In this document: positions 1 to 11,700 of the stretch, in pieces
How the letters are laid out: each line of letters opens with the position of its first letter
Numbering within the stretch: position 1 is the stretch's first letter
Assembly: GCA_013397455.1 (NCBI GenBank)
Contig: VYZB01000210.1
Span: forward strand, 1,230,708-1,294,707
Direction: 5' to 3'
From: Crotophaga sulcirostris
Lineage: Eukaryota; Chordata; Aves; Cuculiformes; Crotophagidae
Length of the DNA: 64,000 nt
Program-made: the position numbers and the translations under genes
Notes under the pieces: model-generated
The model's input: only the letters and a program-made list of their open reading frames with translations
The model's database searches: none
What the model was told of the DNA's origin: nothing

Positions 1-687
1 CAAAAGCCACAAGACAGACAAATGGTAAAACCAGAACACAGATGAACTTAATCAAGTTTTAGAACAGCTAAAGCTACAGTGCAAGTAATCCCCCAGGCAC
101 AATGAAACATCTTACTGGGGAGTTGGTACTACATTGCAGCTCTGCCTTCTTGCTAGTGTCCACCCTGGCAGGTCTGTGAGTTCAATAAAGACTCATCTCA
201 AAAACTCAACCGGAAGACATAAATCATTAGGATATTAAGCTTCATTAGTTCAGTAATTGTGAAACTCCTTTTTACTGCACCACAGTGTAGAAGAAGCTCC
301 TCAGGGATGGACAAACAGTGAAAAAAAGGTGTATTCAACAAGAAGTGCAAGGAATTTTTCAGTTCTGCTACCAGCTTTTACTAACAGGTATCTTAAAACA
401 TTGAGTAGACAGAATAACCTGTGTTTGCATAGATAAATGATTTACATAGGGAGTTGTTTATTTCTTTTAATTAGAAGGATGATCGTTCAAGTCGAAGAAT
501 GAAAGCAGCTATGTAGTGGTATGAAGACGCTGCACGAGATTATTCCCCATGTGGGAATAAACCATATTGGATAAATAGTTCTATTACTGTGCTCTGGCTA
601 GGGAGGTTGCCCAGATGCAATTACACTGGTATAATTGGTACAGCTTTGGTGTAAAGGCAAGGCTTCATTGTGGATAATTTGTTGACA

Positions 688-703
688 AAATGATTAATCA
701 TTT
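688..703. repeat. 16-bp perfect palindrome with TGATTAATCA core
   Basis: The sequence aaatgattaatcattt equals its own reverse complement. Its centre carries two facing TGATTA half-sites, the kind of word bound by homeodomain dimers. Binding is inference; only the palindrome is seen. Confidence 0.75.
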
Positions 704-1639
704 ATTATTTGACAGTTAATCTGGAAGTCTATTAATTCACTTCTTACTCCTCCCCAGCCTCTCTCCCCATCCCCAGCACTCGCATAGATATACTCCACTC
801 TCCACCTCTCTACCAATACTCCATGCCGGTGGGCCACTTTCAGAGTCACTGTGGGGAGCTGAAATCTATGTCACATTTTAAACCCACTTGCCTGGTATTG
901 GGAAGAATAAATCTGCCTTTATTTTTTTCTTTTTGGCCTGATTTTCCATTTTGATATAAAGCTTTCAAGTCTGATATATTCATCACAAAAACTGGCCTCC
1001 TGACCTCGTCTTTCAAGTTGATGTATGAGGCAATTGCTGACCAATTAGGTTTAAGTTATGAGCCCTATGTAAATGTAATATTTCTCAATATATGGATAAA
1101 AGTTAGTAGAATTTCCCTTTATATTTAAATGGCTCTTTAACCACGTAGAGATTAAGTGGTGAATATAAAGGGGGAGACCAAAAAAAAACTTTAAAAGGTG
1201 TTAAATTTATCATGTGCCATAAAAGAAAATATATTTAATAAGCCACCAGTACTTCTTGGGTGGTTTTTCAGTTTCGTTTTACACTTTTGAGATTAAAAGA
1301 TACATGCAAAAATATGTACAAAGTACCTTTTTAAAAACTTTGGAAGAGGTCAAGGAGAAAATAGCTGGATTTCAAAAGCTGAACTTTTCAAGGATTTTCT
1401 CTGATTTCTCTAAAACAAGATAGCCTCCTCCTCCTCTTAATAGTTCTTCAATGCCTTTTTGGTAGCCAAAATCTTTGTTCTTTTTTTTTTTTTAAAAAAT
1501 ACAGCTTTGTAAAAGAAGAACTAAAATTAATTATGGCTATGGAACTTTTGCACAGAAGAGTTTAAAAAGCACAGACGTAAAGAAGGGAAAAAGATGAGGG
1601 CCCATTTATCTTATATTGACAGGACTAGCTTCAAAAGAT

Positions 1640-1960
1640 GACCTTGAATCGTAATCATCCTAATGAGCTGAAAATATTTCACTTTAACAAGTGAAACTAT
1701 AATCAAATCAGTTTCTGAAAGCTCTACTAATGAGCATTTCCTTTGATGAAAACATGGTTCACTGTCTTAGTCTGCAGGAGGTGCACTACAGTAAGAGGCC
1801 AGCTCATGACAACTCATTAGCTGACCTGGGGAGAGACTAATTTGAATGCTTTTGATAAAAATTTCAAGGCTTTTTACTTAAATTACAATTTATGCACTTT
1901 TATAAATAGTCTAATTTTTATAAGTTGGGGGAAACTGGTTAGGAAGACTTCAAAGTCACG
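1640..1960. promoter_or_regulatory. Candidate regulatory element rich in CTAATGAG words
   Basis: The 8-mer CTAATGAG occurs at 1660-1667 and 1727-1734, and reversed at 1813-1820, three times within about 160 bp. TAAT-core words and an AT-rich flank surround them. Clusters like this are common in developmental enhancers bound by homeodomain proteins. No conservation data are available, so the regulatory call is a guess from motif density alone. Confidence 0.22.
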
Positions 1961-2734
1961 GAACAAAGTTTGTTTACAACATTTATTCTGGAGAATCTAC
2001 AGAAATTTCAGGGGAGAATATTTTTAGCTAGTACTTTTTTTTTTCTTAATAAAACCCCAAATGTTCTGAATTCAATCAATTCTTATGTTTGTTTATGCAT
2101 AGAATAAGAGGTCTGCCCTCCTCAGCTCCCTTTTTTCCTGACTGATGAAACCACTTTAAACTTTACAGCATTTAGCACTGGCAATATTTAAAGTCACTAT
2201 TATTTACTGTGAGCTACTATATCAATTATCTCAAGAAAAACAGGCTTGTCTCATTAGGAATCTCAGTAATTCATTCAATTTCTTTAAACTAGCAGCAGAA
2301 CTTAAATGAGAACCGATTACACAAATCTGGTTTACTACCATACAGCCCCCCTCCAGGGGTTATTCATTAGGATTATTCATCATTTTAACTCCTGCTCCAC
2401 TCAACACAGAGAAGCAGTTCTCTGTTTTTCTTGCCTGCACTGCAGATTTGCTGTCAAAGCTGCACTTCACACTGAAGTGTTCTTCATCTAAGTTTCACTC
2501 CCAGTCTGATCTTGATTTTCAGAGAGTTTTCTTTTCCCTCTCCAGAACTGCCTTAAGACTCTTCGACTTCTGTGCGCATTATGTGTCAACGTGCTCACCT
2601 TAGCCTCTGTGTGCTGCAAAAAGTACACTGAGATGTACTGTGTGTGCAGCTTGTCACAATTTAACATCTTATCCTTACTCTAACTGAAGAGGAGAACATA
2701 ATACTTCCAGTTTATGTTCCACTCAGTAGGTGAC

Positions 2735-3050
2735 TTTTAGTACATGAAGCGCGGTTTTATACATTGAGTGTGGAGACCCGTGCTGGTTGCCGGGGATAAA
2801 TATTGCAGAGCACGAAGTATCAAAGATCAGATCATTAGAAGTAGCTGTGGAAGCAGCTGCAAAAGCAATAAAAATGCACTTTATTAGAGCATTGCAGCTG
2901 GAAGCTATGGTCTTGATTTTGAGCTTAATAAGGAGATGTCCCTGATGTCCCCCAATTACACTGCTCTTTGGACAGAGCTTTTCAAAGGTGGTGGTAATTT
3001 GGTGGCTCATATTTTTGGAGTTTGCAAGTGGTATCAACAAAGCCAGTCTT
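2735..3050. promoter_or_regulatory. Candidate conserved element with TCF-like words and E-boxes
   Basis: This stretch is less AT-rich than its surroundings and is free of recognisable repeats. It holds a TATCAAAGATC word near 2819, a TTCAAAGG word near 2981, CAGCTG E-boxes near 2854 and 2895, and a CCAATTA word near 2952. TCF/LEF proteins are known to bind ATCAAAG-type sites. Whether this is an enhancer is inference and needs cross-species alignment. Confidence 0.22.
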
Positions 3051-3600
3051 TAAAAACTATCAGCATATATAATAGAAATGAAGACTAAAAAATAAGGAAG
3101 GAAAATGGAGTCAGTGCTTGAGCTAAATTACTCTTTTTATTTGCAATCCTGTTGCAAACTCGGAAAAAAAAATGGTCTGTATGACTGAAACCAATGGTGT
3201 GATCCTGCTGGACCACAAAAAAAGCACCCAAACAAATCCAAAAAACAGCAGGCCTTGACTTTGAAGAATTTCCATTTTGGAGAAGACCTGGTATTTTACT
3301 GAATTTCGTCAAGGAAAAGCAAAGAAAGTTCTTAAATCTTGAAGTGGAAAAGGGCACCACAGAGTAGCAAGCACACGTCCTCGTCTCTGCCCAAGTTAAC
3401 AACTAGAAAATGACGCAGGGAAAACGTAAAAACATAAAACCAAGAAATTACCCATTGGATTTCAAAATTCCTATACTTTTAGAGCTGCTCTGTCAAAGAT
3501 AAATCAAGATCTGATGCACAAAAATCCCTTATATCTTGGGAACCAAGAGTTGGAGGGGAGAGACAAAGAGATGGTTATAGAATATGTTCTGATCTGGCAC
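3051..3600. other. Noncoding DNA, nothing recognised
   Basis: Two overlapping open frames of about 70 to 105 codons occur on opposite strands, but neither resembles a known protein. A 5' half of the neighbouring mariner element was looked for here and not found. Confidence 0.6.
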
Positions 3601-3636
3601 AGTGAAACAATCGAGGGTCAGCTCGATTGCTTCACT
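3601..3636. repeat. Strong stem-loop with 15-bp arms and 6-nt loop
   Basis: The left arm at 3601-3615 pairs with the right arm at 3622-3636 at 14 of 15 positions, around the loop ggtcag. The only mismatch is A3607 against C3630. It lies just upstream of the recognisable mariner remnant. The stem is too short for a normal microRNA precursor, and its origin is unknown. Confidence 0.7.
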
Positions 3637-3684
3637 CAGTATGAGTTGGACATGTGTTCAAATACAGATTTTTTTTACCCTCAG

Positions 3685-4050
3685 TCAGAAAATGTTGATG
3701 TGCACCTGACCACAATGCTTTTTCTGTGAAATAGTGTTTAGCTAACAACACCCCTGTGTTTGAACACCCATCCTGTTCACCAGACCTGGCTCTCCCTTCC
3801 CAAAGATCAAGTCGGTGCTCAAAGGAACCCATCTTTTTGGCAGTAGAGGATGTGAAAGCAAAACCAACAGCCTTTCAGAAAATGATCTGTGGAACTGTTT
3901 TTTATGTTGACAGCATCGTATGCAGCTGTGTGTCAACTCAGAAGTGAACTATTTTGAAGGTGATAGTAGTTGACTTTCTGAATTTGTTAAATAAAAAGAG
4001 TTACAAGGCACAATCTTGGGATTTTTTTTTTTTTTGGCAGACCTTGTATA
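3685..4050 (+). pseudogene. Broken mariner/Tc1-type transposase, 3' part with terminal repeat
   Basis: This is the remnant of a cut-and-paste DNA transposon. Codons from 3756 read VFEHPSCSPDLA, matching the HPPYSPDLAP block that carries part of the catalytic triad region in mariner transposases. In another frame, codons from 3911 read MQLCVNSEVNYFEGD and reach a stop at 3971-3973, matching the usual C-terminus (RW..C..S.G.YFEGD) of the family. The frame change and an upstream stop near 3730 show the gene is dead. Downstream, a poly-T run leads into ttttggcagaccttgtata, which fits a mariner terminal inverted repeat ending at a TA target. The matching 5' terminal repeat and N-terminal half were not found, so the copy appears 5'-truncated. 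The family assignment is good; the exact subfamily is unknown. Confidence 0.8.
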
Positions 4051-5184
4051 TTCATGGGAGATTCACAGGTTTGTTCAATCACAAATCTAAGGTGGATATG
4101 CAGCTTTAGATGGATTTTACTTATTTTTTTTGTACAAACGAACAGGACAGAATTAGCAAGAGTCAGGAGGGTTTATCACTTAAAAATTAAGCCAGGTTGG
4201 AAGCTTTAAACATTTTTTTAAATCTCTTGGGCTCTGCTAATCTTTGTGACAACGTTTCCATTAAGGGGCAAAGACAAAAAGGTAAGAACTTTTCTTGTTC
4301 CCCTGTAGGACTATCTACTTTTTTAAGCCCTTGCAAATGTAAAATAGAAGCAGTGGTGGTTTCACAGAAGTGGGAGGCAAGGGAAGGAAAAAAACTGCCT
4401 AGAAATATCCAGTAGTTCAGTTCGTGAAGGTGATGTGATAGACGTTTAAACTGCAGCAAGAAGAGGGATGGCATGAATTCCTCTCTGGAGAAAGGGGAAA
4501 GTGGACTTGCTAAAGACTCTGACTGATGATCCCTGTCAAATTTACTTGCTGTGACTGAGGAATTTGCCAGCTTAGCTGTCAGCTGTAGTCATGGGCTGCA
4601 GCTTGCTGTTCTTTTACCAGAGGCAGCGGAACGGGTTTATGCTTCCAGAATATTAATTTGAAGTCCTCTGGTTTCAGTTTAGGCCCTGCTAAATCTGACA
4701 GAGCTTGTTAAATTAAGCCTTAAATTTGGACATGCCAGTTTTTATCGCTCCAGCATCTTCTTCCAATCCTCTCTGAGCTTTTGTACTTCTTGCACCATCA
4801 CACCTTATGGGGTGATGATTATGGTAGGTTCCCACAAAAAGCATATTTTGAGGCAAGCTATTTCTAATCCTACACAGAAATCACTCAGTTCACTGGCTGA
4901 CGAGATCTCCTTTTACCTTCCTTTTTCCCTTTCACGAAATAGTAAAAAAGTACACATCCCTGTTTCCTAGAGCCTGCACATCCAACTTTGGCAAAGTCCT
5001 TGCAACCCTCCACTGAAAGGTGCCACCAAAGCAACGTTGTTACACATCTGGGAGAAGAATTCAAAGGCTCTGAAGTTCATGGGGAAACTTTTAGCTACTT
5101 TACATATGATTTCTTATTTCAGGGGTTAATTCTGGTAGTATCAAAAAGTGCTTTTCCCTTTGAGAGTTATGAGATCATGAAATT
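4051..5184. other. Unique noncoding DNA, nothing recognised
   Basis: Short open frames on both strands around 4187-4474 overlap each other and resemble no known protein. No transposon signature is visible. Confidence 0.65.
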
Positions 5185-5209
5185 AAAAAAAAAAAAAAAA
5201 AAAAAAAAA
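5185..5209. repeat. Poly-A run (25 A)
   Basis: This is an uninterrupted run of 25 A residues. It could be the tail of an old retroposed copy, but I see no recognisable retroposed body to its left and no clear target-site duplication. A simple homopolymer is the safer call. Confidence 0.9.
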
Positions 5210-6638
5210 TACCCCACAACACACAGCATAATGAAAAGAAACTTGGTTGAAACATATTTCTAGTATTTTCTTTTTTCCTGTTACAGAAGTCTTAGTGGGA
5301 GAAAAATCAAAGGATAGTAAATAGTGCAGGAAAATACAGTTAATTAGGAAAGCTTTGTGGCTGGCCCATCATCCAGCTGTTCCAATTAAGAGAAGACACA
5401 TAAAACTAAGTGAGTAAACTCATCCCCCCCAAAAGAAGAAAAATAATAGAGTGGTAGAGATATTAAAACTCCAGTTTGTGATGTCTTCATAAGGAGGAAA
5501 GAAAGGTTTTATGATTAACTATAAAACCAAAATATTCACTGTGCCTTCTCCCTTATCCTTTTTTGCCATTTTGGCTGTGGTAGAGCCTAGAATGCACCAT
5601 CACGGGATATCAAGAGAAAAAAATTAATGTACTAGAAGTTGCAGAAACACTCAACAAGAAGTCACAGTTTGTAAGAGCTCAGATAGATATAGAGTGAGCA
5701 TTTGTGAAATCTTTCATGAATCCTGATGTTCTTAAAAGTGTTAGTACAACAGAATTTTCTTCCAAACATTTGTAAGAGACATCATTATTCACCATCTACT
5801 TTAAACAAAATAATCTTCGAAGGAAGAATCAGAAAGAATTATGCATGACTTGTGCAGCTAATCATACAACTTGAATAACAAACATCAAATAGTTGCAGCA
5901 AACAGCTCATGAGCAACCAAATGTCTGAAAATTATTCATCAAAATAATTCTACTAACACTTAATAATCATGCTGGGGAAAAAAATCACAAACAGAAAATA
6001 AAAATGGAGTGAGTCTGTGAGCATTTAAAAAAAAATAAAATTTACACTGCTGAAATATAGCCAGACCAAGACATTTGACTTCAAGGACAGAGGATGGGTT
6101 CTGACATTGCTTCATTCCTTGGACTAACATAGCCCTTTTAAAAAAAATTTTCTCCAAGGCTTTGACTTTATGATTCTTAAACAATATCTCTTTTAAACAC
6201 CCAACCAGCAAGGAAATTGTTCACACCTTACACTTTCTCCATTTTCACAGGGACATTTAGATGAAAAAGCAAAGATGATGACGCTTCCTGAAAGGGATGG
6301 TCCCAGTACTAATGCTCTTTCCCATTTTATTCTGATTTCATGGTCCCACATGCCCTCTTCCTTCCACTGTTCTCACTGAAAGGCTCTACTTTTTTAGACA
6401 GAAAAAAATACAGTCCAAGAAGAAGCATGGATAGCTCTTGTTCTTTGATGTGTGGGAACATGAGCTTTGGTGACAATATATCTGAAGAGAAGGCAGGATG
6501 TAATACAGAGGTGGAAATCCGTGGCCATAGGGAAGGGAAAAGTTCATTACAACTTCATGACTGCCAGTGTTTTTCTATTATGAACTTCAGTACAACATGG
6601 ATAGAGATGGGGATAGAAAATATTCACCATGTCTTCTT
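5210..6638. other. Unique AT-rich noncoding DNA
   Basis: Nothing is recognised. The open frames are short and unlike any known family. Confidence 0.65.
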
Positions 6639-6795
6639 GAAAAAGAAAGAGGAAAAAAGAAAAAGTAAAAGGAAAAGAAAAAGAAAAAGAAAAAGGAAAA
6701 GAAAAAGAAAAAGAAAAAGAAAAAGAAAAAGAAAAAGAAAAAGAAAAAGAAAAAGAAAAAGAAAGAGAAAAAGAAAAAGAAAAAGGAAAAAGAAA
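6639..6795 (+). repeat. Hexanucleotide purine tract, (GAAAAA)n-like
   Basis: This 157-bp tract is purine on the plus strand except for one T at 6666, so 6667-6795 is 129 bp of pure purine. The main unit is GAAAAA with some GGAAAA variants. Read as protein it gives long runs of alternating Lys and Arg, or Ser and Phe on the other strand, which is a by-product of the repeat. Long purine mirror-like tracts can form triplex DNA; that is known of such tracts and was not tested here. Confidence 0.95.
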
Positions 6796-7389
6796 TATTT
6801 CAAAAATGAAAAATGTGTGCATTAATTCTGCCTCCACTTATGGTGCTCAACAGGTAGGATTATGTTGTTAAGACATTCTGAAATAAAAATCAGAAATGTG
6901 AATTATGCAGGAGAACCTTTTCCGAGTTACTGGAATTTTTCATTTAATAATGTAAATATTAAAGTAAAATATACATAAGTATATATGTATAGACAATGTT
7001 AACATGTAGAAATCAAAATGTATCTGTTTACTTTTCAGGATGCAAAAGGAGACAACAATAGAAAGTGTGTATAAATATATATTTATATGGTTATGTTCAG
7101 AATGAATTGTCTAAAAAGACAATGCAATGCATAATTTCCCCCTAATCAAAATGAGAAAGTAGAAATTATTTTTAAAGACTGCTTTCTACTGAAAGATGTT
7201 GAAAACTGAATTTGATATCATCTCATACTATGTTTTCGTTTGTCAAGATCTTTCGTGACAAAGGAAAAAGTGATTCAGCTGGAAACATTTGCTATGATTT
7301 TGATATTTATATCTATTCTGGTCTTACTCAAAATTCCAGTGTCTCACTTATGAGTTTCCTAATGAGTGTTTTCTTCTTGCTTATTTATA
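6796..7389. other. AT-rich noncoding DNA, nothing recognised
   Basis: There are many TATA and ATAT words, but no gene or transposon signature is visible. Confidence 0.65.
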
Positions 7390-7960
7390 TCCCAGCACTA
7401 ACGTGGCTCTTCTGCTCCGTGGCTGCTGCGTTAGATGGCAGGGAGACAACTTGGCTGGAGATCTGAGAAGCAGCACTGGGCTTATAGGGTCAGGGGTGGA
7501 AGGCAGAGGCCACCACCATGTGTCACAAGCTGAGAGGAGCTGGAACTTAGTGGCACCTTGTCCTCCAGGTATCTCCTTTAATGCACACCTCCCTGCTCGC
7601 AGCTGAGCTCTGTGGCTTCTCCCCAGTCAGATGGTCTCCTGCTTTCCTCTCCCTGCACTTTTACCTGGTTCAGGTGCCTCAAACCCTGCGAGAGAAGAAA
7701 CTTCAGAGGTTTGCCTGAGGATGTAAGGCAGGAAGCCACGTCAGTCAGAGCATGTTGTCTGACCCAGCTCTAATGTTGTGGATTGCTGCCTGCAGGATGC
7801 CTGTAGCGTGTCTACAGGTGCCCACATGGTTCTGCCAGCGCTCTGAGCCTGAAACACAGTTTACACCTAGTTAGTGGGAGCAGCACAAGACCAGGACTCT
7901 GATTCAGAGCTACTCTAGGGAGGCAACACATCACTTTGAAACTCTCTCTGAAGAGACTTT
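7390..7960. other. GC-richer patch of unknown origin
   Basis: Base composition rises visibly against the AT-rich neighbours. The patch carries two short overlapping open frames (ending near 7466 and 7606) and several CAG/CTG words. It contains no CpG island of normal density, no recognisable protein and no CR1 signature. It could be an unclassified old repeat, an LTR fragment or a noncoding exon; I cannot choose between these. Confidence 0.35.
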
Positions 7961-10700
7961 GCTTGGCTCTCTTCTTGTCCCTCTGTTCTCATGACAATGA
8001 CAATTAACAGAGCCATTCCCCAAAATACATTTCATTTATAAAATGAAGAAAAAGAAAATAAAAAATATTTTGTCTTGAGAAATTTTCCCTGATAATTCTG
8101 TTCTCTTCGAAGAAAGAGCTCATTTTCTGAGGAAAAATTCAACATAAGTTTTGAAATTGTCATCTAAACTTATTCCAGAAAACAGGCTATTGGCTTTTTC
8201 CCAACACTAGATACATCAATCACATCCCCTTCAGCAGAGATGAATGACAGCTTGTTGCTGAAAGAAATTTTCGGTCTTTTCCTCATAATTTAAATGTATT
8301 CCTGCTGCGTGACTTGAGTAAAACAAGTTGTTTCCATGGATCTTTCTTCCTACTGCAACACCTGATATGCTTGAGACACTTCTGTTTCTTTAAATTGTAT
8401 TCTGTTGGTTTCTATAACACATTGTGTATCATTCACTGCAGTGGAAATGATGAAAAGGTTAAGTCAGAAAGATGTGTGCTTATTTTTGCCTTTAAAGTAG
8501 TGTTTAAATATTAATACCCTCCTGTGATGCACTTCTATAATTTTTAATCCATTTTTTTCTGGCATCAAATAATTCACATTTTCATGTCTCTCTCCCTACT
8601 TATACACAGAAATGGCTGTGATTCTAGAGGAGGAAAACTGAACCATCATAAACCACACAGGTTCTCACATTGAGATCCTGGATTTGTGTTCACTTTGTGT
8701 ATCGTAAATGCAGTTTTAAGCCCCGTTACCTACAGGCTGCTCTAAAAGTGATGTTGGCTGGAGTTTAATTCTCTTACTTACAGATAGTGGAAAGGACTAT
8801 GTGACTACTCCTCACCTGCTTTAGTGGTCTGTAAGTTGTCCTCTGAAGAAATCATGACAATAACAGTTTTTTAGCTCATTTGACCGATTTTGCTGTGACA
8901 TGAATAAGGATATGTGGACATACTGCCTTCTGGCAGCAGATGTGTGGGGACATTAATCTCCTTCTGATGGCAAAAAAACCAATTGAAGACCCTAATGTCT
9001 TCGATAGCTACAGGTTAGACTGCTATACAGGCAAGTGGAGTTGCTAAAGTAGGAGTACAAGGTGATGAGAGACCACTCCAGTCATCTCAACTGAGCAATT
9101 TTATATCCTTATTAGACAAAATAGAATGACAAAATGATATTCAGTTTCAATAAGATGAACAGCTTTTCACTTTCAATTTTGCTGACCAGGATGTGAGCCA
9201 GAAGGTAAAGGAGAATTCTCTTGTCTTCCTCAAAGGTTCTTCAGTCTTCATTTTTCCACCTTCTTTGCTGAGCTCAACCTCATTTTTTATATAATTTTTG
9301 CTTATATATTACAATATCATTATGCCACAATGTTTGCTTTTAATTTTCTTTGTCATGGACGAACACAAATTAAATTAATTTCTAGCTACTGTGTCTGTGA
9401 TGTTTTGTCTCTTCTTTGTCACAAAACACTATTCCCTTTGGTCTACCTTTATTTCAGGACTATTTCCTCATGGTATCCCCAAAACAATAATCAACAGTCT
9501 GATTGCTTTTACATCATTGTATCAAATGGTCAAAAAGAAAAGAGGGAAAAGGAGGTAGATTACCTGTTTAAATCAAGTTAGATATATATGAAATTGAGTT
9601 TATTATATTTATATTTAAGCCCAAACAAATATGTGTTCCCTTGCTAGGACTTCAAGAAACTCCATCTGTCCATGTCTTTAGCATGTAAGTGACATTTTGG
9701 CTGTATAAAACACTGACCTATCCCCTCCCCACCCCTCACTACTCCTGTCTGGACACCCTGGACCTGTTTGAGTGCAGATTTAGACCACAAACATACGATT
9801 TGTTTCAGTCAAATTGTTTATGTTGTAAAGCAGAACTATGTCTCAGTAAGAAATTTAAGGGCTACCCCTAACTTATCAACAGGAATTTCACTGTCTAACG
9901 ATAAATCAGGCCAAGTTCAAAAGTTACCATTGCATAAGACACATCAGTTATGGCTTTGTGAGTAACTAAAAACTGATGGGATTTGGGAACGAATACTTAA
10001 ACTTGATTATTGGTACATCATCTCTTAGCACAGGCCCAGGCACACTTTCAGCCTGGACTAAGTGGCAATGACCTGGAAAAATCCCAAAAGTGCTGAGGAT
10101 TTTAATGGATGAAGAACCTTACAAATAAACAATTTACAGCCAGCCACTACATTTTATTTGAGCGGCAGGGACATGACCAGACAATATCAGCCACTTTTAA
10201 AGCCAGAGAACGTTATTTTTATTAGAATAGATGTCAATTTATTAGTATAGGTGTAGTTATATTAACCAAAATTAACAGTGAAAATTACTGAGAATACACT
10301 CAATGCTCAGACAACGGAAACAAACTTTTTAACATCCAAGTTAGGATGCACAAGTGAGATAGTTTTGGATGTTAATCTTCCTTTTATTCTTTTTTATCTC
10401 CTTTCTCTCATTCCCTTTTTCATAAATAATTAGCTAACCTATGGCAAGGGGAATAACCTAAAGTTCATGTTCTATGCTTAAATAAAACATTAGCTGGTTT
10501 GGCATTTTCAGATTTCAAAAGCTTCTTTCAAGAGGTAAAAGAGAGTTCTTAGATATTAAAGACTAAAGCCGGTGATAATTGCCACTGGGTTAATTGGGAA
10601 TGAGAGAGAGCAAGGTTGGAACCCTCTCAAATTAGTTGTAGATTAATGAAGCCAAGGAAAATAATAAGTTAACATTGTAATTGATAAAGCTATATCAAAG
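7961..10700. other. Unique noncoding DNA
   Basis: No gene, RNA gene or transposon is recognised. Open frames reach at most 83 codons and look random. Confidence 0.65.
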
Positions 10701-11700
10701 GCTGTATGTTTTGCTTGTTTTTTTCACCAGTTCAGTGTACTCAGAATTCTCTGCTCCTGCTTTCTCAGTTCACCACCCAACAATTAATGCTTGAAATCCT
10801 CATCCTCTGCAAATTCAGAACAACTTCACCTCTCTCTTCCACAAGTGCAGGATCTCATCATGCAGGCAGTCATAGCTGCTGCAAGGGGAGAAAAAGCATA
10901 TAACACATCCTTGATCCTCTCAGAAAAATCTGAATTTCTCTACCGGGCTAGAGGCATTGCAATGCATCTTGTCTATCTCTTAGAAACTACAATAGGATCC
11001 TCTCAAATAACACCTAATTTCTAGGGTTTCTTAGGATGAGAGGGCAAACGAATAGGGAATACCTCTTGCCCATGATAGACATTTAAGTGAGAGAATAACT
11101 TTACCTATTAATATTGTAACACCCAATTGTATAATTTAGTTAATCACAGACATTTGCTACTAAAGTTTAAGTTTCTTATTGGAGAAGGATGAGCATTATC
11201 AGAAAAAAAATTGTCTTACCTTGATGTAGGTGAAATGAACTGTAGGTCTCATGCCTATGATTGGCCTAGGACTGACACTAAATATTCAGGCTCAGTGTTA
11301 GGTTAGATGTTTAATTTCTAATTGGAAAGAATCCGCACTATAACACGGCCAAATAAAATAGGACTTACACATTGGAAAGTTAATAGTCATTGGATCTTGT
11401 TGAATGGCTGGTGTAGAAGGGTTTCTGTGAGAAGGATGTTTGCCCTTGAACCATCCAGGCTTGGAGGAATTTCAGGCATGCGGTGGAGGTTTGAGAAGAG
11501 AAAGCAAAGTGATAAGGCAGCAGCAGAGACAGAGGCAGGAGACCAAGGAAGCAGCGGGGAGAAGCGACAGGATGAACTACGGATGAATGATGTTAACTGT
11601 TCGCGTGGACAAATCGTGAGGGGATGGAGAATGGAATCACCTGTGGCTTGCAGGTTGTGTGGACACATGTACTCTCAGAAAAACTCTAGATAATGTAGCC
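10701..11700. other. Noncoding DNA with a few unassigned open frames
   Basis: Frames at 10706-10903, 10791-11024 and 11322-11693 (123 codons, rich in Arg, Glu and Lys) overlap other frames and match no family I know. The longest lies over a purine-rich stretch near 11490-11570, which by itself keeps frames open. A pyrimidine tract followed by caccag near 10729 could act as a splice acceptor, but nothing else supports an exon. Confidence 0.45.

Larger units (their letters stand above)
1..2700. other. Unique AT-rich noncoding DNA
   Basis: No gene or transposon is recognised here. Open frames are at most about 61 codons and match no family I know. The stretch holds a T13A6 run at 1481-1499, a 16-bp perfect palindrome at 688-703 and a cluster of homeodomain-like words at 1660-1820, which are listed separately. 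The composition and lack of frames fit intergenic or intronic vertebrate DNA. Confidence 0.7.

Noticed and set aside
6340..6825. 161-codon frame with a long Lys-Arg repeat
   Set aside because: The length comes from the stop-free GAAAAA microsatellite; the non-repeat part resembles no protein.
6547..6837. Ser-Phe repeat frame on the minus strand
   Set aside because: This is the opposite strand of the same microsatellite.
11322..11693. 123-codon basic frame
   Set aside because: It overlaps an opposite-strand frame, lies over a purine-rich stretch and has no recognisable domain or splice context.
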